From Planctomycetota bacterium (lineage in GTDB: Bacteria; Planctomycetota; Phycisphaerae; UBA1845; Fen-1342): DNA of 7,134 bases. Position 1 is the first letter of the stretch. Each line of letters opens with the position of its first letter. A model generated the notes under the pieces. That model saw only the letters and a list, made by a program, of their open reading frames with translations, ran no database searches and was not told where the DNA came from. Below are positions 1-5,143 of this stretch, piece after piece. The DNA is taken from the NCBI GenBank assembly GCA_030616465.1, contig JAUWXH010000096.1, positions 1 to 7,134 on the forward strand, given 5' to 3'. Both the position numbers and the translations under genes were made by a program.

Positions 1-406
1 CGGTTACGTCGGCGATCTCCAGGTCGGTGCAGTCGGCGGTCAGACCGGCGCGCAGGGCTGACGCCACACGCGGGGCGAGATCACGCCCCAGCGCCGTCGC
101 CCCATACAGCACGATCTGCGGCCGATGCTTCTCGACCAACGCGCCCAACACCCGGGCGTACGGCTGGGTCTGGTAGCGCTCCAGCTTCTGATCCTCGACG
201 AGGTATACCCGGTCGGCACCGTGGGCGATCAGCCGGGCGGACAGCTCCGCCACGTTCCCGCCGGGCAGTACCGCCGCGGTGCGCACGCCGAGCCGGTCAG
301 CCAGTTGGCGTGCCCGCCCACACAGCTCCAGCGACACGTCGTTGAGCGTGCCGTCTTCCTGCTCGGCGAAGACCCAGACTTCTCCCTGTCGATTCGGTTC
401 GATCAT
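1..406 (-). CDS. etfA: Electron transfer flavoprotein alpha subunit, N-terminal part (cut by window edge)
   Basis: This gene encodes the larger subunit of the electron transfer flavoprotein, which with EtfB carries electrons between flavin dehydrogenases and an acceptor such as ETF-quinone oxidoreductase or ferredoxin. Only the first 135 codons are present, reading leftwards off the window; the C-terminal FAD-binding domain is missing. The visible part is the alpha/beta N-terminal ETF domain: an opening strand with WVFAEQ at residues 11-16, the segment GADRVYLVED at 63-72, and the highly typical run GATALGRDLAPRVA at 102-115 followed by GLTADCT at 121-127. The ATG lies 18 bp after the etfB stop with a modest GGGA Shine-Dalgarno about 6 bases upstream, so it is surely co-transcribed and probably co-translated with etfB. 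No stop interrupts the frame to the window edge. The family call is firm. Whether the complex is bifurcating cannot be judged from this fragment. Confidence 0.95.
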   Translation of the reverse strand, partial: MIEPNRQGEVWVFAEQEDGTLNDVSLELCGRARQLADRLGVRTAAVLPGGNVAELSARLIAHGADRVYLVEDQKLERYQTQPYARVLGALVEKHRPQIVLYGATALGRDLAPRVASALRAGLTADCTDLEIADVT

Positions 407-424
407 GGTTGTTCCCGGCGACCG

Positions 425-1339
425 CTAGCCGAGCGTGCGATCGACCACCAGCTCGTGGATCATCCGGCGGATGCCGGCCTCGCTGGGCGGGACCTCCGTA
501 TACCCCTCCTTGGTCAACACGATGGACTGCACGCGATGCACCTTGGTCGGCGAACCGGACAGTCCGCAGCGGGCCAGGTCGGCTTCGACGTCGTCCAGGT
601 CCCACTGCTCCATCAACAGCCCGCGCGAGCGCAAGGTCTCTGCGCGGCGTTCGACCTCGGTTTCCTGTTCCTCCTCGGCCGCCGAGGGCAACTGGTCGGC
701 CACCTCGGCCGCCAGCTCCGTCCGCACGCGGGCGCGCTTGAACCGCATCACGCGCTTGGCCGCCGGCGACCGCGGTTCGTTGGCCGCCCCCAGCACCGTC
801 ACCAGCACGGGCAGGCGCGCCTCGACGATCTCCCAGCCGTTACCCACGTTGCGGCGGATGCGCACCGTGCGGTCGGTCAGGTCCGCGACGCGTTCCATAT
901 ACGTGACCTGTGTGATGCCGAGCTTCTCGGCACACTGCGGCCCCACTTGGGCGGTGTCCCCGTCGATCGCCTGACGCCCGCAGAACACGAAGTCATACCG
1001 CCCGAGCTTGCGGATGGTCCGGCTGAGGATGTAGCTGGTGGCGAGCGTGTCGCTGGCGGCCGCCCGTCGATCGGTGATCAGGATGACCCGGTCCGCCCCG
1101 CGATAGAGGCAGTCGCGCAGCACGTCGGCGGCCCGCGGCGGGCCCATGCTGATGACCGTCACCGTGCCCCCGTGCTCGTCGCGGAGTTGCAGGGCCGCCT
1201 CCAGCGCGTACACGTCTTCGGGGTTGAAGATCGCCGGCAACGCCGCGCGGTTAACGGTCCCGTCGGCCTTCATGGCCTCGCCGGTCACGTTAGCCGTGTC
1301 GGGCACCTGCTTGACACATACAATGCTGTCGTACGGCAC
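425..1339 (-). CDS. etfB: Electron transfer flavoprotein beta subunit
   Basis: This encodes the smaller ETF subunit, 304 aa, longer than the usual 250-265 aa. It opens with the classic strand and KQVPDT at residues 10-15, has the NPED turn at 39-42, and carries the nucleotide-binding loop CGRQAIDGDTAQVGP at 120-134. In characterised bifurcating ETFs this loop binds FAD, while mitochondrial-type ETFs have a DDDxNQTG version and bind AMP. Residues about 205-250 form an acidic, probably helical insert (EEEQETEVERR at 222-232) ahead of the conserved GLSGSPTKV at 259-267, which accounts for the extra length. The start is GTG, with a purine-rich GGAAGAGGA just upstream at a usable distance; no better in-frame start is seen. 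It sits 123 bp after the peptide transporter and 18 bp before etfA. The ETF beta identity is firm; the electron-bifurcation role is inference, and the partner dehydrogenase is not in view. Confidence 0.96.
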   Translation of the reverse strand: MPYDSIVCVKQVPDTANVTGEAMKADGTVNRAALPAIFNPEDVYALEAALQLRDEHGGTVTVISMGPPRAADVLRDCLYRGADRVILITDRRAAASDTLATSYILSRTIRKLGRYDFVFCGRQAIDGDTAQVGPQCAEKLGITQVTYMERVADLTDRTVRIRRNVGNGWEIVEARLPVLVTVLGAANEPRSPAAKRVMRFKRARVRTELAAEVADQLPSAAEEEQETEVERRAETLRSRGLLMEQWDLDDVEADLARCGLSGSPTKVHRVQSIVLTKEGYTEVPPSEAGIRRMIHELVVDRTLG

Positions 1340-1341
1340 AA

Positions 1342-1350
1342 TCCTCTTCC
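1342..1350 (-). promoter_or_regulatory. Shine-Dalgarno of etfB supporting the GTG start
   Basis: On the minus strand this reads GGAAGAGGA. The GGAAG part is 6 bases and the AGAGG part 3 bases from the GTG at 1339, which favours that codon as the true etfB start. Confidence 0.6.
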
Positions 1351-1390
1351 CGAAAGGGGGCCCACGGACCGCGAAAACTCGCGTCCACGC

Positions 1391-1396
1391 AGTATA
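1391..1396 (-). promoter_or_regulatory. Possible -10 box upstream of etfBA
   Basis: The minus strand reads TATACT here, five of six matches to TATAAT, which would give a leader of about 45 bases before the etfB GTG. No -35 hexamer resembling TTGACA lies 16-18 bases upstream: the position holds GCGCGG, and a TTGACG is only one base away from the box. It could mean that etfBA has its own promoter in addition to read-through from the transporter. The evidence is weak and rests on one hexamer. Confidence 0.25.
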
Positions 1397-1430
1397 CCGT
1401 CAAGCTCGCCCCGCCGCGCAGCGCCACGCA

Positions 1431-1453
1431 GGCTGGGCAGATTCGTCCCAGCC
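1431..1453 (-). terminator. Stem-loop after the transporter stop, possible terminator or mRNA-end hairpin
   Basis: A perfect 7-bp inverted repeat (GGCTGGG and CCCAGCC) encloses a 9-base loop and begins 9 bases past the transporter stop codon on the minus strand. Six of the seven pairs are G-C. No run of U follows, so it is not a standard Rho-independent terminator. It may partly terminate, or protect the 3' end of the transporter message, separating it from etfBA. Confidence 0.4.
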
Positions 1454-1462
1454 GCCAGGCCT

Positions 1463-3454
1463 CTAATGCACGCCGTGCAGCCTCGGCTTGAGCACCCGCA
1501 GCAGCAGCAGCATGATCACCGTGGCGGCGCCGGCAACCACGCCGAAGATCAGGAAGTACGCCATCGGCGTCATCGTGCCCCAGTAGCCACCGGCGAAGTG
1601 TGCCACCCAGTTGGAGACGCCGCCCGTCGTGAAAAACCAGAAGCCCATGAACAGACCGACGTATTTGGGCGGCGCCGCCTTGGTCACCAGCGACAGGCCA
1701 ACCGGCGACAGGCACAGCTCTCCGATGGTCAGAACCAGGTAGAACAGCAACAGCCAACCGATGCTGACGCGCAGCACCGACGATTGGCGGTAAATCGACG
1801 TCAGGGCGTCGCGGAACGCCGGCTCAGCGCCGTTCGCGAGCAACTGGGCTTGGTCGCGGCCCGAGAGCTTCGCCGTCGCGGTCAGCGTACGCGTCTCCAC
1901 ATCCCACCGTACCGTCGACACCTCCTGGTCGTCCTTCTCTTCAGTCGGCCACCCGGCGATCGGGGTGATATCTGAAACGTCCCCCGGCAGAGTCACCTGA
2001 ACCTCCCATGTCGCGTCTTTCGGCATGCGCTTGGCACGCTTGGCTTCGCGCACCTCCTCTGCACGGTCTTCGGCCTTCTTCACCAGGTCCTCGATGGCCT
2101 TCTGATATTCCTCAGCACAGGAGACACCCAGCGCGCGCATCCAATCAAGATCGGGCAAGACACCGGTCAAGTGCAGCGTGCCGTTCTCCCAGCGCAGCCG
2201 AGTGGCACCGTAGTGCCGGCGCTTCTCGCTCCCGTCGTCTTGCACTTCCGCGCTATAAACACGCCTACCCTCGTCCACGCGCAGGCCTTCCGGCAGCGCA
2301 GCTAGTGGTGCGCTGGTCGGTTTGTTCTCGGACGCCGCAGCCGCGAGCATGGCACCGTACGCCAGCGTGGCGAAAAAGACGCCCAGCGCCATCTTCATCG
2401 GCGTGGACGGTTGCCGCTTGCGCCGCTCCAGCCATGTCCACAGGACGGCGAAAACGGGCGCCAGGGCGATGATGAAGAACGGGTTGATCGACTGCGTCTG
2501 CTCGGCCGCAATCTGTTTGTCGCGCCAGGAGGTCGAATCCGCCGGCGCGGTAGTGGTTTCCGGCGGGACGACTACCTCTGGTGACTGGCCTTTGAAGACG
2601 TGCAGGTTGGTGTGCTTGTCAGCCCACACGTTCATCACGTTGGCCGCCTGCTCGAACCCGACCCAGAACAGGATGCAGAAGATGCAGATCACCACTAACA
2701 CGATGCTGCGGTCGCGGTAGACATGGCTGAGCGTTTCGCGCGGCTGCTCCGCCGCCGGCGTGGCTTCCGTCCCACCCGGGTCAGTGCCGGCGGCCGCGTC
2801 CTCCGCGGCGATCTGCTTTGTTCGCCGTACGACCGACCGCATGCCCAGCACGTACACGATCAGCCCAAGGACCATGCCCACGCCGGCAGCCGCGAAGCCA
2901 TGGTGCCACGAGAAGTTGATGCGCAGCCAACCACAGATAATCGGGCCCAGGAACGCACCCAGGTTGATGCCCATGTAGAAGATGGTAAACGCGCTGTCAC
3001 GCCGTTCATCGTCAGAGCGGTAGAGCGCCCCGACCTGTGTGGAGATGTTCGGCTTGAGCAGGCCGACGCCCGCGATGAGAAAACCCAGCCCGGAGAAAAA
3101 GAACGGCATCGGCTCGAACGCGAGCAGGAAATGCCCGATCGCGATCAGAATGCCGCCCGCGAACACGGACCAGCGGGCGCCGAACACCTTGTCAGCCAGC
3201 AACCCCCCGAAGATGGGAGTGATGTACACTAAAGACGCGTACCACATCATGACCGTCGAAGCGTCCTTCTGGCTCCAGTACAGGTAGTTCAGCATGTAGA
3301 GGATGAGCAGCGCCTTCATGCCGTAAAAGCTGAAGCGCTCCCACATCTCGGTGAAGAACAGCGTGAACAGGCACATCGGGTGGCCGAACAGTTCCCCGGG
3401 CCGCCTGGGCCGCGGAGCGTCAAAACCAGATCCGTCTATTGGTTGGCTGGCCAC
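1463..3454 (-). CDS. POT/PTR2 family proton-coupled oligopeptide transporter with large extracytoplasmic insert
   Basis: This inner-membrane major facilitator protein of 663 aa should import di- and tripeptides with protons. Typical bacterial members have about 450-520 aa. Family motifs are clear: ExxER at residues 36-40 followed by FSFYG in helix 1, LLKPNIS at 132-138 with the conserved lysine in helix 4, FYMGINLGAF at 159-168 in helix 5, FEQ at 267-269 in helix 7, and E579 with SPVG at 583-586 in helix 10. I count 12 hydrophobic helices near 28-57, 67-88, 94-113, 117-134, 155-176, 183-205, 250-270, 325-342, 353-375, 562-585, 598-620 and 630-656. The helix 6-7 linker (206-248) is polar, so the extra helices HA and HB of many bacterial POTs appear absent. 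About 185 residues (376-560), partly a charged helix or coiled coil at 447-476, are inserted between helices 9 and 10. The GTG start has an AAGGGAGA Shine-Dalgarno. Family assignment is firm; substrate range is inferred. Confidence 0.94.
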   Translation of the reverse strand: MASQPIDGSGFDAPRPRRPGELFGHPMCLFTLFFTEMWERFSFYGMKALLILYMLNYLYWSQKDASTVMMWYASLVYITPIFGGLLADKVFGARWSVFAGGILIAIGHFLLAFEPMPFFFSGLGFLIAGVGLLKPNISTQVGALYRSDDERRDSAFTIFYMGINLGAFLGPIICGWLRINFSWHHGFAAAGVGMVLGLIVYVLGMRSVVRRTKQIAAEDAAAGTDPGGTEATPAAEQPRETLSHVYRDRSIVLVVICIFCILFWVGFEQAANVMNVWADKHTNLHVFKGQSPEVVVPPETTTAPADSTSWRDKQIAAEQTQSINPFFIIALAPVFAVLWTWLERRKRQPSTPMKMALGVFFATLAYGAMLAAAASENKPTSAPLAALPEGLRVDEGRRVYSAEVQDDGSEKRRHYGATRLRWENGTLHLTGVLPDLDWMRALGVSCAEEYQKAIEDLVKKAEDRAEEVREAKRAKRMPKDATWEVQVTLPGDVSDITPIAGWPTEEKDDQEVSTVRWDVETRTLTATAKLSGRDQAQLLANGAEPAFRDALTSIYRQSSVLRVSIGWLLLFYLVLTIGELCLSPVGLSLVTKAAPPKYVGLFMGFWFFTTGGVSNWVAHFAGGYWGTMTPMAYFLIFGVVAGAATVIMLLLLRVLKPRLHGVH

Positions 3455-3462
3455 GAGCGGAT

Positions 3463-3470
3463 TCTCCCTT
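3463..3470 (-). promoter_or_regulatory. Shine-Dalgarno of the peptide transporter
   Basis: The minus strand reads AAGGGAGA, with GGGAG ending 9 bases before the GTG at 3454. It decides the start: the next Met codon (residue 27) would cut into the region leading to helix 1 and has no comparable site. Confidence 0.7.
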
Positions 3471-3633
3471 GAGCAGAGTTACGTACGCTGAGCGCCGGCG
3501 GCGCCAGGATGCAGATCGTTATTCGATTGCGGCCGCCGGCAGGCTTCTACCTCCTCAGACCGCGGCCGGAGCATACCGCAAACAAAGCGCTGCGACCAGC
3601 CGGTTGCGGGCTCGCGGTTCGGCGCCGCCGCGC

Positions 3634-3639
3634 TATAAT
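3634..3639 (+). promoter_or_regulatory. TATAAT -10 box of the rightward three-gene operon
   Basis: A perfect TATAAT sits in otherwise GC-rich DNA, 34 bases before the GTG start of the zinc-ribbon gene. Transcription would begin about 3645-3647, leaving a leader of roughly 28 bases that contains the AAGGAGA site. The 17-18-base upstream position holds only CTCGCG or similar, so the -35 element is weak or absent, and an activator or a different sigma preference is possible. Confidence 0.65.
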
Positions 3640-3658
3640 CGGGCCAGTCTGCAACACC

Positions 3659-3665
3659 AAGGAGA
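3659..3665 (+). promoter_or_regulatory. Strong Shine-Dalgarno fixing the GTG start at 3674
   Basis: AAGGAGA is followed by 8 bases and then GTG at 3674. The next ATG at 3692 would be 26 bases away, which is too far. The site therefore chooses the GTG over both the longer frame from 3509 and the ATG at 3692. Confidence 0.8.
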
Positions 3666-3673
3666 ACCTGGCT

Positions 3674-4243
3674 GTGGGCGCGGATTGGCAAATGCCGCGA
3701 CGAAACGAAGCCTGTACGGGCTGCCGACGCGCGTTTGAGGTCGGCCAGCCGCTCCAGGCGTTCCTGTATGAATCCCGCGCCGGGTATGAGCGCCGGGACT
3801 ACTGCCTGGACTGTCGGCCGGGGGCCCAACCCGAGCCGCTCGGCTTCTGGAAGACCCGGCGCCCCGCTCCGCCGACCAGGAAAACCCAACCGTTCGACCG
3901 CGAGGCGATCTACGCGCTGTTTCAGCAGCTCGAAGACGACGAGGAGCCGGAGAAGATTCGCCTGCGCTTCGTGCTGGCGTTGCTGCTGTGGCGGAAGAAG
4001 GTGTTGAAGTTTGAGCGTTCCGAGCCGGCGGGTGGGCAGGAGGTCTGGCATTTTTCGGTGCCGCGCACGGATGAGACGCATTGCGTCCCGCGTCCCGCCC
4101 TGGATGAAGACCAGATCGAGCGGCTCAGCACGCAACTGGAGCAGGTGCTGGCCGGCCGGCCGGATGAGTTGGACCTTGCCGCAACCGACGCTGAGCCGAA
4201 CCTCGTGGCGACTGACACCGACCCGGAGAACGCCGATGCCTGA
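3674..4243 (+). CDS. Small zinc-ribbon-like protein of unknown function
   Basis: The predicted protein is 189 aa, cytoplasmic, with no signal peptide or membrane span. Near the N-terminus C14-x2-C17 and C44-x2-C47 form a four-cysteine pattern expected to bind one zinc ion in a zinc-ribbon or treble-clef fold. A Pro- and Arg-rich linker follows (about 55-72). A region at 75-115 looks helical and includes the strongly basic and hydrophobic run LALLLWRKKVLKF at 101-113. Then comes a short strand-like EVWHF at 123-127, a helix at 144-160, and an acidic, low-complexity tail (165-189). I do not recognise a named family. The gene leads an apparent operon and overlaps the lipoprotein gene by 8 bp, so translational coupling is likely. 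A regulatory or adaptor role, with zinc-ribbon binding to nucleic acid or protein, is possible but unproven. The start is chosen from the Shine-Dalgarno and the promoter position. Confidence 0.8.
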   Translation: MGADWQMPRRNEACTGCRRAFEVGQPLQAFLYESRAGYERRDYCLDCRPGAQPEPLGFWKTRRPAPPTRKTQPFDREAIYALFQQLEDDEEPEKIRLRFVLALLLWRKKVLKFERSEPAGGQEVWHFSVPRTDETHCVPRPALDEDQIERLSTQLEQVLAGRPDELDLAATDAEPNLVATDTDPENADA

Positions 4244-5141
4244 CCCTACCGCTTGGTGGCGACGCGTCCTCGGGGCCGGCGGGTGCCTGCTGCTGCTCGC
4301 CCTGATCGGCGGCTGTCCCCCGCCCGATCGCCTCCAGTTGCGCGATGCCCGTCAAGCGCTCAATCATGTGAACAACAACCTGGAACAGATTGATGGGGCG
4401 TTGTACGGCAAGCCGGCAACGGTCTCCTTCCGCTTTCGCGACGCGGAGGGGCATGACCGCCGCTTCATCGGCCATCCCGCCACGCTCATTTTTGAGCCGC
4501 CCCGCTGCCTCTACCTCGACATCAAGCACTCGCTTGGCGGAAGCGTCGCCCGAATCGGCTCCAACGACGAGCGCTATTGGATCTGGGTGGACACGCCGGA
4601 GCTCAGGAAGCTGTGGTGGGGGTACTGGGACGAAGTTGAAGCGGGCTCAGGCGGGGGCTTCCCGATCCCGCCCGGCTTGCTGCTGGACGCGCTGATGATG
4701 CGGCCGCTGGCGGAGCGCGTGCCCGGCGGGCTTCCGGCGCTGCTGATTGATGAAAACCCGTATCGCCTGCTTTTCCAGCGCTTCGACAGGGACGGCTGGC
4801 CGTACGTGGCCCGGGAGATCATGCTCGACCGGCGGCCACCCTACCAGCCGATCGAGATCATCGACCGCCTGCCCGACGGCCGGGTTCTGATGCACGCGAT
4901 GTTGGAGAAGTATCGTCCGGTAGAGCCAAGCGGCAAGACCGGCCCGCACACCGCCCGCCGTTGGGTGGTTCACTGGCCCCTGGACGACACCGAGATGCGA
5001 CTCGACCTTGGCCGTGTGCGCTACCGCACGAAAGACATGCCCTTCTGTGAGTTTCCAGAGCAGTGGAACGGCGAGATCGAGCGGATCGGCGCTCCGCCCT
5101 CCGTCGAGCGCTCACCGCCTACGCAGGAAAGAACGCCCTGA
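4236..5141 (+). CDS. Putative envelope lipoprotein, possibly LolA/LolB-like
   Basis: This is a 301-aa secreted lipoprotein of unknown function. The N-terminus has a short positive stretch (WWRR at 7-10), a hydrophobic core (11-24) and a lipobox IGGC ending at C27, the probable lipidated cysteine. A polar helix follows (about 31-52), then a body rich in alternating, beta-like segments, with SFRFRD near 61-66 and the run GSNDERYWIWV around 107-117. The order of an N-terminal helix and then many strands, with a lipid-surface-like GSNDE-x-W-I-W motif, reminds me of the LolA/LolB fold or the DUF4292-type lipoproteins; that is a fold guess from pattern, not a database match. The ATG overlaps the preceding gene by 8 bp and has GGAG 7 bases upstream. 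The next gene begins 2 bp after its stop. It likely acts at the periplasmic face of the inner or outer membrane together with the RDD protein. Confidence 0.82.
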   Translation: MPDPTAWWRRVLGAGGCLLLLALIGGCPPPDRLQLRDARQALNHVNNNLEQIDGALYGKPATVSFRFRDAEGHDRRFIGHPATLIFEPPRCLYLDIKHSLGGSVARIGSNDERYWIWVDTPELRKLWWGYWDEVEAGSGGGFPIPPGLLLDALMMRPLAERVPGGLPALLIDENPYRLLFQRFDRDGWPYVAREIMLDRRPPYQPIEIIDRLPDGRVLMHAMLEKYRPVEPSGKTGPHTARRWVVHWPLDDTEMRLDLGRVRYRTKDMPFCEFPEQWNGEIERIGAPPSVERSPPTQERTP

Positions 5142-5143
5142 CC

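Larger units (their letters stand above)
3455..3673. other. Divergent intergenic region between the transporter and the zinc-ribbon gene
   Basis: This 219-bp stretch separates genes transcribed away from each other, so it must hold start signals for both. The rightward signals (a TATAAT box and an AAGGAGA site) are clear. For the leftward transporter only the Shine-Dalgarno could be recognised, and no convincing -10/-35 pair was found. It includes GC-rich, partly self-complementary runs such as GCGCCGGCGGCGCC near 3491-3504. An open frame runs through it from an ATG at 3509, but this lies upstream of the probable promoter and is not considered coding. Confidence 0.6.

Noticed and set aside
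125..1975. A 616-codon open frame on the plus strand across etfA, etfB and the transporter end
   Set aside because: It runs antisense through three well-recognised genes, is rich in Arg, His, Gln and Pro with no domain pattern, and crosses gene boundaries. Long antisense frames are expected in GC-rich coding DNA.
2723..3232. Plus-strand open frame of 169 codons inside the transporter
   Set aside because: It is antisense to conserved POT motifs, has biased composition and no recognisable domain.
3509..3673. 55-codon N-terminal extension of the zinc-ribbon gene from an ATG at 3509
   Set aside because: It lies upstream of the TATAAT box at 3634 and the strong AAGGAGA site, its residues are Arg-rich and patternless, and the GTG at 3674 has ideal spacing.
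4011..4235. 75-codon N-terminal extension of the lipoprotein gene
   Set aside because: It would overlap the zinc-ribbon gene heavily and bury the clear lipoprotein signal peptide that begins at the ATG at 4236.
5063..5143. 27-codon N-terminal extension of the RDD gene from an ATG at 5063
   Set aside because: It overlaps the lipoprotein end and places an Arg-rich leader before an otherwise good signal peptide; the GTG at 5144 fits operon spacing better.
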